From contig ML770131.1 of assembly GCA_009733575.1 (NCBI GenBank), forward strand, positions 1 through 11,358: a stretch of 11,358 nucleotides of DNA, written 5' to 3'. The DNA comes from Gymnopus androsaceus JB14. Lineage: Eukaryota > Basidiomycota > Agaricomycetes > Agaricales > Omphalotaceae. A program made the translations under genes and the position numbers. Under the pieces are notes generated by a model. That model searched no databases. It saw nothing but the letters and a program-made list of their open reading frames with translations, and had not been told where the DNA came from. Positions 1-7,386 of this stretch are shown here, one piece after another (within the stretch, counting starts at the first letter, position 1; each line of letters opens with the position of its first letter).

Positions 1-1823
1 TTCCTCCGTCACTTCCACTATTTCAGATAGTTGACTAGGCTGGGAAATGCGAGCTTGAGGACCCTGTGGGTAAGGATATTGTTGCTGGGATTCTCGTGCT
101 CTCGTAGGCATTGCCCAAAGGGCTGGATTAATCCCTTCATTGTCTGGTACTGTTTGCTGGATTATTTGGGTATGAGGAGATATTCCCGAGGGCAAGGAGG
201 GCATGGGAGTATCATTTCGAAAATTAGCAAGATGTGTGGGCGTTTCTTGGGCCAAATTCCTGAGTCATTGTCTATTGAACTCGGAAAATATTTGTCCTCG
301 CACTTGCGGGTCGTGAGCATTCGCTTCTGCAATCCAACCTACTTCAGCATCTGTTAAGGACACAAGATCTACTGGAGGTAGATCCCTTAGTTGTTTGAGT
401 CTAGCGCGTAAGGGCAAATTCATAGTGGGGATCGGTGTAGTCCTATTCGGATCTATTTGGGACTGCTGAGTAGTATTACTCCCAACAAACGGGTTCAAAC
501 TCAAACTCTGGGTAGACCCTGCAAGAGACTGTTTTTGCACAGGGTTAATGGGATTATTCCCCCTGCCTCATGTTGCCATTCTTTTGTCAGTAAGCAATCC
601 TTCTATAAGTTCCCTCTGTTCATCCATGCTCATCTGATCAAGACTCGCTCTCACTTCCTTGGGCATCTGATTTATTAACGAGTTGAAGTGTTTGCCGGAG
701 TTTACTGACTCACAATCCATTGGGAGAGCGTGGATGCACAAATTGATATTGGTTATAAGGTAGTCCTTGATGGATTTGTTCAGCCGTGCTAGTATTTCCT
801 GGGTTCAAGTCCGCATCCGGATAAGTTAAGAAAACTTTGTCCAGGTTTATGGTTCGCCAAAGATTGTCAAATTCCTGAAGTAATTCTGGGTCCTGTAATC
901 GTTGGACCAGATATGCTGGCATGTTATTGAAGTCTAACCTGTCTAGTCCTCTCAGTTGCTGGGCTACTAGGGTAGGTAGTGTTTAAACCTAATACCTCGA
1001 CAAATATCATGGCTCTTCCCACGACTCGATTTATGAATTCATGATTACTTTTGCCCTGGATGTAAGCGTCCCAATGCATTCTCATTGCTGCTCTTTCTTT
1101 GAGCAGATCTGAACGGTTATGGGAATGATCATTCAAAATGTTCTGAACATTCCTGAGAACTTGTGAGTTTTGGTTATTTGGAGTGGACTCGAACCTAATG
1201 CGAGGTTGATTAGGGTTGGGTGAGTTCTGGTTGGACCCTCCCCTGGATGAGCTTCCTCTGTTCTGGTTAGGTAAAGATTGAGAGGAATACATGCAATTGT
1301 GGCTAGTCCTCCTTGAGTGTGGGTTCCCATGATTAGTTCTCTCGCAATGACCCCCTCTATTACTGGGGGTGTGTGACCAAGACGCTGAACAATTAATTTG
1401 TTCAGCATTCCTTCTAATGGAGTCAGTCCACGATGGTATAGGACCACTTAGTCAAGGCGACTGATCGTCATTACCCTGTCTTAGTTCTTCATTAAGAGTA
1501 TGGGGGCCCTGGGATGGGGTTATGCGAGGGGTTTCTAATGGTTGCCCATTATTGGCAACTATTCTTGGTCGAGTTTCAGGAGGTGTGGGTAGAGCCCTTT
1601 CTGGAGGTTGAGTTATATTCCTGGCCACAGGGGTCTCTCCGATAACTTGAGAAGCTGTTGTAAGAGATTCCGCATTAGGTTGTGTGGGAGTATTATTATC
1701 ATCAGCGCTACAGTGCCAAGACCCATCAGGTCTTCAGACATGGTGAGCGGATGAAGGAGTAATATTATTGTTATTATTATTAGAAGTGGTATGCGACCCT
1801 TTGGTTTTGGTGGACGTTGCCAT
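1..1823 (-). pseudogene. gag: retrotransposon gag, decayed, runs off the left edge
   Basis: The start is the ATG at 1823-1821 (context CAAATGGC), giving MATSTKTKGSHTT followed by an Asn run. The protein can be followed in three frame segments. The first runs 1823 to about 980 and is open except for TGA at 1734-1736 and 1452-1454. The second runs about 985 to 715 and includes LVAQQLRGLDRLDFNNMPAY and LLQEFDNLWRTINLDKVF. The third runs about 735 to 1 and includes QMPKEVRASLDQMSMDEQRE, with TGA at 568-570 and 265-267. Two frameshifts near 980 and 725 join them. The product is hydrophilic, rich in Asn, Gln, Ser and Pro, with helical stretches in the middle, which suits a capsid-type Gag. Position directly downstream of an LTR and leader is the main support. 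No zinc knuckle is reached in the window. Which Gag family it belongs to is not recognised. Confidence 0.6.
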
Positions 1824-2145
1824 TTGATCTGGACGGTACAAAGTTCTACTATTATGTTAAAACCATACTAGTTGCAAGAGTAAGTACTATTAATTAGTAC
1901 TTGGCATATTGGAAATAAAGTGTTATAGAGTTTATTTAGTAAATTAAGCGTTGTCGAGGGTGTACCGCCATGTGCAGACCTCGAATGGCAACATTGGTAA
2001 GCTTATCAAGGCTTAGAAATGGAGTACGAGGTAGCCAAGATGTGTCGATTAGTTTATATAAAGGGTTTTGGGATCAATTAGGACGTGATCATAGTTATGA
2101 GTCACGAAGAATGGTGTTGAAAGAATAAGAAGGACTCGCAGACAT
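1824..2145 (-). other. retrotransposon 5' leader between LTR and gag
   Basis: This untranslated stretch lies between the LTR end (TGTAACA on the minus strand) and the gag ATG. The minus-strand sequence directly after the LTR starts ATGTCTGCGAGTCC and does not begin with TGG, so the primer-binding site is not obvious; a half-tRNA or self-primed mechanism is possible. A perfect inverted repeat, AAGTACTA / TAGTACTT with a 5-base spacer, lies at 1882-1902. No gene is seen here. Confidence 0.5.
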
Positions 2146-2327
2146 TGTTACAGGCAACCTGTGTTTATGACAAATACGTATATCGTAGTTGTAGGTTTAT
2201 ATAGTTTATGGGCAAGGTAAAGGTTCATTAACGGATGTTATGTGCATGGTGTTGAGGGATGGTCTTGGTATTCAAGGGACATCGGGACGATGTCTCAAAT
2301 GGGCCTTATTCGTGAGGCCAGATTAGT

Positions 2328-2407
2328 GTTGATTGGTGTCAACGAGGTACGAGATTGTGGGACACAATCAAGATTGGAATTAAAGGATCAATATAAATGT
2401 ATTGATC
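2328..2407. repeat. cluster of short hairpins in LTR R/U5
   Basis: Four short inverted repeats lie close together: GTTGA/TCAAC (2328-2343), GATTGTG/CACAATC with a 3-base loop (2353-2369), CAATC/GATTG (2365-2376, overlapping the previous one), and GATCAATA/TATTGATC with a 6-base loop (2386-2407). They fall in the part of the LTR expected to be at the 5' and 3' ends of the RNA, where structure could affect packaging, priming or 3'-end formation. Function is not known. Confidence 0.4.
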
Positions 2408-2544
2408 AACACCAAAGCGTAATTTGTACAGTGTCGAGAGTGTTGTACGCATAAGTAAAGAAAACAGAGAGAGATGTGGGTCAGTAGCTAGTAAGTAGGT
2501 ATGCAAAATAGTAGAACTGGGGCTTTAGAGTCCAGTTCTAGTGG

Positions 2545-2553
2545 CTTTTATAT
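2545..2553 (-). promoter_or_regulatory. TATA box of the left LTR
   Basis: The minus strand reads ATATAAAAG, preceded by CC. Transcription would start about 25-40 bases downstream, near 2510-2525, which sets the U3/R boundary. It sits below the heat-shock element pair on the same strand. Confidence 0.55.
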
Positions 2554-2606
2554 GGAAAGGTACTTCTAGATACGGAAATGGTTATGGTACATGGTTACGG
2601 TAATTA

Positions 2607-2635
2607 TTCAGGAACATTCTAGTTCTGGAACATTC
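2607..2635 (-). promoter_or_regulatory. two adjacent perfect heat-shock elements in LTR U3
   Basis: The plus strand reads TTCAGGAACATTC (2607-2619), three bases, then TTCTGGAACATTC (2623-2635). Each is an exact TTCnnGAAnnTTC trimer, the binding unit of heat-shock factor. They lie 55-80 bp upstream of the LTR TATA box, a normal activator position. A weaker TTCTAGAT lies nearby at about 2565. That these sites drive the element is an inference. Confidence 0.65.
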
Positions 2636-2792
2636 CATAACCCCTATTTACGAGCTCGACTAGCAGTATTTGCGGTTTCTACTTGGGCTAAGCTAGTGAA
2701 ATAGTAGGTAGAGGTTGTGTTAGTGATGAATCGGTAATATCCAGTGTATAGTAAGTGTAGTAAGTGAAAAATAAGTGGGTCGGGTTGTAACA

Positions 2793-3333
2793 GATATAAA
2801 TTGTGGTAGCCTGGAATGGAATTATTGGACTGGTCCTTCCTTAACTGCAGAGGCTCCTCCTCAGAGTTGTCATCAGAGCTCACGGTACCACTTTGATAAT
2901 GTTTTTCTTGACTACAAAACCCAACTAAATGAGACCGAAATTATCTTCTAGAAAAAGATTGAAAGGATACTTGTTGGCTTGGAGGATGTTTTGGCCTTGT
3001 TTGAAGCAGGTTCTTCAAGTGCGCCTAATGCCAGACATTTTTTATGTTCTGCAGCATACCAAACTGCGAGTTAATTGTTTCAGTGCTATCGATCATACAG
3101 TACTAAAGCTTACCTGAGTTATCAATTGCATTTTGAGCTGCCTCTTGCTTGGGATGTGAGTCTGTGGTGAAAGAATCCGAGTCAGAACAGTGGCACAAGA
3201 AAGAAAAGGAAGTTGTAACATACCCGGTTTTGAAGTTGGTGTACCGTTCTCTGGCAAGACTAATTTAGTCTTTTGTAGAAGGCCCTTGAGCCTGGTCAGA
3301 GGCTTCAGTGCCATTCAGGTTGAGATACGACAT
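2793..3333 (-). pseudogene. unidentified intron-containing gene, 5' part, cut by the LTR
   Basis: A minus-strand gene model joins four pieces in one frame. A start ATG at 3333-3331 is followed after only five coding bases by a GTATCT intron (3328-3260). Exon 2 is 3259-3114 and includes FLCHCSDSDSFTTDSHPKQE. Intron 2 (3113-3064) has GTAAGC...CGCAG ends. Exon 3 (3063-2971) includes WYAAEHKKCLALGALEEP. Intron 3 (2970-2925) has GTATCC...TTTAG ends. Exon 4 (2924-2793) includes GTVSSDDNSEEEPLQLRKDQ. All phases agree, which is the best evidence that it is real. The Cys/His spacing (CHC..., HKKC) and the following acidic stretch hint at a DNA-binding N-terminus, possibly of a KDZ/Plavaka-type transposase, but I do not recognise the protein. 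The start and intron 1 are the weakest parts. The LTR retrotransposon interrupts it at 2792/2793. Confidence 0.45.
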
Positions 3334-3502
3334 TGAGATATGACTCTGAAGACAAGATGAAGTTGGTTGAAGTTGAAAGAACAAATTGATCCGTCAACAA
3401 ATCAAAATTCAACCAAAAAGACTTTAATTTTCTGTTCCGTCAATTGTCAATCGGTGGTGTCCAAAAAAAAAAAAATTTTGGTACTCACATTCAACCCAGA
3501 CC
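3334..3502. other. divergent intergenic region
   Basis: About 170 bp separate the presumed starts of two divergent genes, the minus-strand gene at 3333 and the plus-strand zinc-finger ORF at 3503. It contains an A13 run followed by TTTT (around 3463-3478) and short AT-rich stretches. It could be a shared promoter. No other feature is seen. Confidence 0.3.
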
Positions 3503-3585
3503 ATGCCCACGATCTGCAAGTCCTGCGGAAAGAGCTTCAGCAATGATGGCTATATTAGACATATACAGACAACTCAGAAACTAAT
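3503..3585 (+). pseudogene. zinc-finger-like N-terminus, truncated by the outer element
   Basis: From ATG 3503-3505 the frame reads MPTICKSCGKSFSNDGYIRH and then IQTTQKL before it meets the GATGGACAC end of the inserted element at 3586. The frame runs on to a stop at 3653-3655, but those residues come from the element. The C-x2-C...F...RH spacing is that of the first half of a C2H2-type zinc finger. Similar fingers open several fungal transposases and transcription factors. The second zinc ligand pair is incomplete, and the rest of the gene is not found after the element at 7410. Confidence 0.4.
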
Positions 3586-3608
3586 GATGGACACAAGTCC
3601 GGATCCGG
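3586..3608 (+). repeat. left terminal inverted repeat of the outer element
   Basis: This 23-bp sequence, GATGGACAC...TCCGGATCCGG, pairs with 7387-7409 with a single A/G difference at the tenth base. After this point the two ends share motifs but not a simple alignment. Confidence 0.6.
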
Positions 3609-3610
3609 AA

Positions 3611-3743
3611 CAGGTACCTGCAGGTATACCGGTGGGAATACCCGCAGGTATTTGACCTGTGGATCCCGGTACCTGTTTCCCACGGATCTGGCACAGGTCA
3701 CAGGTCATCCTTTGGGATATTTTTAATGACCTGCAGGTACCTG
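3611..3743. repeat. CAGGTACCTG palindromes, left end of the outer element
   Basis: The perfect 10-bp palindrome CAGGTACCTG occurs at 3611-3620 and 3734-3743. Partial copies lie between them, with further CAGGT and GGATCC words. The same palindrome recurs at 6987-6996, 7262-7271 and 7357-7366, all within the outer element. Repeated subterminal palindromes of this kind are typical transposase-binding or fold-back sequences; the role here is inferred. Confidence 0.5.
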
Positions 3744-3779
3744 TGGATCCAGCATCAATAAAGATTTTACTACTCAAGT

Positions 3780-4097
3780 GCTGTAAATATTGAGTAATTT
3801 CATTAAAGTTTGACTGATATTAGTACATTCATACCTGATGAAGTTATTAACACTAGTACTTGTTTAATACTAGTCAATATTGACTGTATATATTAGTACT
3901 ATAGTCTAGTATTGGTATTTTTTGAATACAATAGTGCTAGTAAGCTATAATTAACTAGTATAATGGCTGTTTTCTCTACTTATAATATATTGATACCAAT
4001 TCCTGCATTAGTACTAGTTACTCCAGACTAAGTTACAGCTTAAGCATTAGGTACAGCATACCAGTGGTATTAGCTAGTATTACTAGTTTTCTACTAG
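3780..4097. other. AT-rich interior of the outer element, left half
   Basis: There is no reading frame of note. The stretch repeats short words such as ACTAGT, AGTACT and TAGTATT many times and ends at the target site of the nested element. It may be a subterminal protein-binding region of the outer element. Confidence 0.35.
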
Positions 4098-4104
4098 TAA
4101 GTGT
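4098..4104. repeat. target-site duplication, left copy
   Basis: TAAGTGT directly precedes CACTTCAGG. The same seven bases follow the other end of the element at 6885-6891. If the terminal G of the right end is counted, the duplication is 8 bp (GTAAGTGT), but the inverted repeats are then offset by one base. Confidence 0.75.
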
Positions 4105-4194
4105 CACTTCAGGCTGCCCCAACTTATATCTTCTTAGTTAGACCAAAGTGTAACAATCCACTATCTAATATGAAGTAAATCCACAGGAAATCCA
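4105..4194 (+). repeat. left terminal inverted repeat of the nested element
   Basis: The repeat starts CACTTCAGGCTGCCCC and pairs with 6795-6884, with one C/T difference at position 19 of the repeat. Beyond 4194 the left arm goes straight into CCATGGTGTGAC, while the right arm has an extra 15 bases around AGGGCCCTGGATTCC. Confidence 0.8.
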
Positions 4195-4196
4195 TG

Positions 4197-4214
4197 GTGT
4201 GACAGGTGTCACAC
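4197..4214. repeat. subterminal mini-palindrome, left
   Basis: GTGTGAC and GTCACAC are separated by AGGT. The same structure is at 6760-6777 with ACCT as spacer, so it is conserved in both arms at the border between the terminal repeat and the satellite. It is a candidate binding site. Confidence 0.5.
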
Positions 4215-4915
4215 TATATGGAATCCATGGACTGTGGAATCCACAGACTGCAAGATGTAGTAGTCTATGGAATCCATGGTCTGTGGAATCTATGGACTAC
4301 AAAATAATATAGTCTATGGAATCCATGGTCTGTGGAATCCATGGACTACAAAATAATATAGTCTATGGAATCCATGGTCTGTGGAATCTATGGACTAAAA
4401 AATAATATAGTCTATGGAATCCATGGTCTGTGGAATCCATGGACTACAAAATAATATAGTCTATGGAATCCATGGTCTGTGGAATCCATGGTCTATGGAA
4501 TCCATGGTCTGTGGAATCCATGGTCTGTGGAATCCATGGACTACAAAATAATATAGTCTATGGAATCCATGGTCTGTGGAATCCATGGACTCAAAAATAT
4601 ACTAGTCTATGGAATCCATGGTCTGTGGCATCCACACACTACAAAATGTAGTAGTCTATGGAAACATTGGTCTGTAGAATCCCAAAGTATAGTAGTCTAT
4701 GGAATCCATGGTCTGTGGAATCCACAGACTACAAAATGTAGTTGTCTATGGAATCCATGGACTACAAAATATAGTTGTCTATGGAATCCATGGTCTGTGA
4801 AATCCATGGACTACAAAATATAGTTGTCTATGGAATCCATGGTCTGTGGAATCCATGGACTACAAAATGTAGTTGTCTATGGAGTCCATGGACTACACAA
4901 TGAAGTAGCCACAGA
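4215..4915 (+). repeat. left satellite arm (49-bp units)
   Basis: About 14 tandem units are present. The typical unit is TCTATGGAATCCATGG, TCTGTGGAATCCATGG, then ACTACAAAATAATATAG (16+16+17 bp). Each 16-mer is itself close to a palindrome (ATGGA-A-TCCAT). Variants include CCACAG for CCATGG, a unit with three extra 16-mers (about 4460-4558), and a shift of the tail from AATAATATAG to ATGTAGTAG or ATATAGTTG toward the core. Short open frames reading MESMVCGIHG repeats are a by-product of the repeat and not genes. Confidence 0.85.
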
Positions 4916-5015
4916 CAAATAAATACAGCATAGTGGTGTATGGATTCCACACACTATGAACTATAGTAGTTCATGGAATCCATGTGCTTCTATAGTTTGT
5001 AGTGCAGGGGTTCAA
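4916..5015. other. transition from left arm to core
   Basis: This stretch mixes degenerate satellite in both orientations (GGATTCC at about 4942, GGAATCC at about 4975) with unique sequence. No gene is seen. Confidence 0.4.
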
Positions 5016-5805
5016 TTCAATCTGACAATGAACATTGCTACTGGTTCCATGGGTCATTTATTATATCTTAAAAGATTCAATGCACCCAAAGATTCCACTC
5101 ATTTCAGACAGTTGAAAAGCTTCTAATCACCCAGAATGAATGTATTTAGGAGCAAGACTAGGTGATACCATTCAATCTGATGATAGAAATCACTACTGAT
5201 ACCAGTATGGCGGTGGTACTTAGACAGGTCATTTCCTACACCCCAGAATATTCCATACTTATGAAATATTTCCAGTCATGTCAGACGGTTGAAAGGACTC
5301 TGTTCATTCAACATGCACATATTTTGGAGTAGAAATAAAGAGTACCATGCAATCTGACAATGAAAATCACTACTGACTCCAGTAAGTGGTGGTACTTACA
5401 TGGGTCATTTACTACATCCCAAAATATTCAATGCATCTGACAAATTTCCTGTCATTTCAGAGAGTTGAAACACCTCTACTCACTCAAGATGAATGAATTT
5501 GGGAGAAGGAGTAAGTAATACCACTCAATCCGATGGTAGAAATTACTACTGATTCTAGTATGGTGGTACTTACATGGGACCTTTCCTACACCTGAAAATA
5601 TTCAATGCTTGTGAGATATTTCCAGTCATTTTAGATGGCTGAAAGGACTCTGCTCACTTGAGATGAACATATTTTTGAGTAAAATTAAATGGTACCATTC
5701 AATCTGATGATGAAAATCACTACTGATTCCGGTACAGTGGTGGTACTTAGATTAGTCATTTAATACACCCTAAAATACTCATTGCATCGTAAAAATTTAG
5801 AATAA
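5016..5805 (+). repeat. core tandem repeat, 177-bp unit, about 4.6 copies
   Basis: The phrase TTCAATCTGA or a close variant begins copies at 5016, 5171, 5348, 5524 and 5698, giving spacings of 155, 177, 176 and 174 bp. Each copy carries in order AATCACTACTGAT, TGGTGGTACTTA, a TCATTT..TACA.CC block, an AAATATTCAATGC-type block, a TTTC(A/T)GTCATTTCAGA.AGTTGAAA-type block and CTCACT..AGATGAA. The copies differ by many substitutions, so the repeat is old compared with the terminal repeats. No frame stays open through the copies. Confidence 0.7.
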
Positions 5806-5929
5806 GTACCTGCAGGTGCATATATACAATGGAACCAGTGAAGAAGCCCTAGATTGGGTTTTTCTTAGGTGCTTGGTTTCATGAGTGGGACGGAGCAATA
5901 ATATTCAGAAAGGGACAGAGAGCTCAGTC
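5806..5929. other. unique core segment of the nested element
   Basis: This is a short non-repetitive stretch with one TACCTGCAGGTGCA palindrome (5807-5820), recalling the PstI/KpnI-type words of the outer element. No reading frame is supported. Confidence 0.3.
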
Positions 5930-6759
5930 ATACACTACTACATGGATTCCATACACTACAATATTTTGTAATCCATGGATTCCATAGACTATAACATTGA
6001 GTAGTTCATGGATTCCAAGACTATGATAATTTCTAGTCCATAGATTCCACACACTACTACATGAATTCCATAGACTACAACATTTTGTAGTCCATGGATT
6101 CCACAGACCATGGATTCCATAGACAACTACATTTTGTAGTCCGTGGATTCCACAGACCATGGATTCCATAGACTACTATATTTCGTAGTCCATGGATTCT
6201 ACAGACCATGGATTCCATAGACTACTACATTTTGTAGTGTGTGGATTTCACAGACCATGGATTCCATAGCCTACTATATTTTGTAGTCCATGGATTCCAC
6301 AGACCATGGATTCCATAGACTAGTATATTTCGTAGTCCATGGATTCCACAGACCATGGATTCCATAGACCATGGATTCCATAGACCATGGATTCCACAGA
6401 CTATGGATTCCATAGACTATATTATTTTTTAGTCCATGGATTCCACAGACCATGGATTCCATAGACTATATTATTTTGTAGTCCATGGATTCCACAGACC
6501 ATGGATTCCATAGACTATATTATTTTGTAGTCCATAGATTCCACAGACCATGGATTCCATAGACCATATTATTTTGTAGTCCATGGATTCCACAGACCAT
6601 GGATTCCATAGACTATATTTTTTAGTTGTCCATGGATTCCACAGACCATGGATTCCATAGACTACTACATTTTGTGGTCTGTGGATTCCACAGACCATGG
6701 ACTCCATAGACTACAATATTTTGTAGTCCATGGATTCCACAGACCATGGATTCCATATA
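5930..6759 (-). repeat. right satellite arm (49-bp units, inverted)
   Basis: About 17 units of the same satellite lie in opposite orientation (GGATTCC in place of GGAATCC). Read from outside inward, the variants follow the same order as in the left arm: a set of AATAATATAG-tailed units, then one enlarged unit with extra 16-mers (about 6321-6417), an ATACTAG tail, then ATGTAGTAG and ATGTAGTTG tails. The arms are thus one inverted duplication that has since gained or lost units. The innermost units (5930-6060) are the most degenerate. Confidence 0.85.
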
Positions 6760-6794
6760 GTGTGACACCTGTCACACCATGGAATCCAGGGCCC

Positions 6795-6884
6795 TGGATT
6801 TCCTGTGGATTTACTTCATATTAGATAGTGGATTGTTACACTTTGGTCTAACTAAGAAGATATAAATTGGGGCAGCCTGAAGTG
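6795..6884 (-). repeat. right terminal inverted repeat of the nested element
   Basis: This is the inverted partner of 4105-4194. Just inside it, 6780-6802 is a self-complementary GGAATCCAGGGCCCTGGATT-type block that is absent from the left end. Confidence 0.8.
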
Positions 6885-6891
6885 TAAGTGT
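6885..6891. repeat. target-site duplication, right copy
   Basis: TAAGTGT follows CCTGAAGTG and is identical to 4098-4104. Confidence 0.75.
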
Positions 6892-7240
6892 AATGCTAGG
6901 ACTAAGTGATGGTGCTTGACACATGTAGTAGACTACAGAATATAATTAATGTTACCTTTATAATAATCTTATATGGTTTTGAAATGCAGGTACCTGTATT
7001 TCTGGTCAGTCCAGATACACACAGGTGAGCCCTGGGTCTTTGTATGCTCTCAAACTCCTATACTTATTAAGTTGTTACTGCTGATACAATACTAGTATAG
7101 TACTGACAAAGCTTAGGCTAAATACTGTATCAAAAAGATAGTCATTGTATTACTTCCAGTCCATGCTATTTAATACTGATACTTATTACTGGAAGCAATG
7201 GCATAAGATTTATTACTCACAAGTACTGAAAACCTAGATT
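6892..7240. other. AT-rich interior of the outer element, right half
   Basis: There is no gene. It contains one CAGGTACCTG palindrome (6987-6996), an ATACTAGTAT palindrome near 7089, and ordinary AT-rich sequence. Together with 3780-4097 it would be continuous if the nested element were removed. Confidence 0.35.
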
Positions 7241-7261
7241 AAAAATTTTCAACAGGTCATA

Positions 7262-7366
7262 CAGGTACCTGCAGGTATACCTGCCATGGATCCCGGTTAT
7301 ACCGGACCTGTTTCCCACGGATCCGGGGCAGGTCACAGGTCAGCCGTTTGAGGCCACAGGTACCTG
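7262..7366. repeat. CAGGTACCTG palindromes, right end of the outer element
   Basis: Perfect copies lie at 7262-7271 and 7357-7366, with GGATCC and GTATACC words between them. This mirrors the arrangement at 3611-3743. Confidence 0.5.
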
Positions 7367-7386
7367 TCTGGTGGATCCGGGTCAAC

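Larger units (their letters stand above)
1..2792 (-). mobile_element. 5' part of an LTR retrotransposon (probable Ty3/Gypsy)
   Basis: Read on the minus strand, the order is LTR (2792 to 2146), leader (2145 to 1824), then gag (1823 to beyond position 1). Protease, reverse transcriptase, integrase and the 3' LTR would lie off the left edge. The element abuts an unrelated intron-containing gene at 2793, and the five bases after the LTR (GATAT, 2793-2797) are the candidate target duplication. Superfamily is an inference from LTR length and end sequence, because no pol domain is visible. The gag has in-frame stops and frameshifts, so this copy is probably not autonomous. Confidence 0.7.
2146..2792 (-). 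repeat. long terminal repeat (5' LTR of the left retrotransposon)
   Basis: The 647-bp segment begins TGTTACA and ends TGTAACA, a perfect 7-bp terminal inversion that includes the canonical TG...CA. Read on the minus strand it opens TGTTACAACCCGACCC, has a heat-shock-type promoter array (2635-2607), a TATA box (2553-2545) and then a region of about 370 bp that would form R and U5. The distance to the gag start supports the 5' LTR assignment. The second LTR is outside the window, so the ends cannot be confirmed by comparison. Confidence 0.72.
4105..6884. mobile_element. non-autonomous DNA transposon with satellite arms, nested
   Basis: This 2780-bp element is bounded by TAAGTGT on both sides, so both ends are well defined. 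From outside in it has a 90-bp terminal inverted repeat (89/90 identical), a GTGTGAC/GTCACAC mini-palindrome in each arm, about 700-830 bp of inverted satellite in each arm (49-bp unit), and a core of roughly 1 kb holding 177-bp tandem repeats. No frame resembles a transposase, so a related element must supply it in trans. A 7-8 bp duplication fits several superfamilies (hAT, KDZ, P-like, Dada, Mutator-like). I cannot choose among them. The near-identical ends suggest a recent insertion. It sits in the AT-rich interior of the outer element. Confidence 0.78.

Noticed and set aside
31..678. Plus-strand frames at the left edge
   Set aside because: They are antisense to the gag, whose minus-strand frames have Gag-like composition and connect to a start and LTR.
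2242..2454. 70-codon plus-strand frame in the LTR
   Set aside because: It lies antisense within the R/U5 part of the LTR and has no recognisable protein features.
4463..4823. Open frames reading repeated MESMVCGIHGLWNPW on the plus strand
   Set aside because: They are translations of the 49-bp satellite. The same peptide appears from the other arm on the opposite strand, with no start context, introns or conserved ends.
4215..4915. Possible CRISPR array
   Set aside because: Units are contiguous, have no unique spacers, are near-palindromic, and lie in a eukaryotic transposon with an inverted copy.
5924..6707. Similar repeated frames on the minus strand
   Set aside because: These are the mirror image of the left arm; a by-product of repeat length and lack of stops, not protein-coding genes.
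4105..6884. Assignment of the nested element to CACTA (En/Spm) because it starts CACTT
   Set aside because: CACTA elements make 3-bp target duplications; here the match is 7 bp (or 8), and no CACTA transposase is present.
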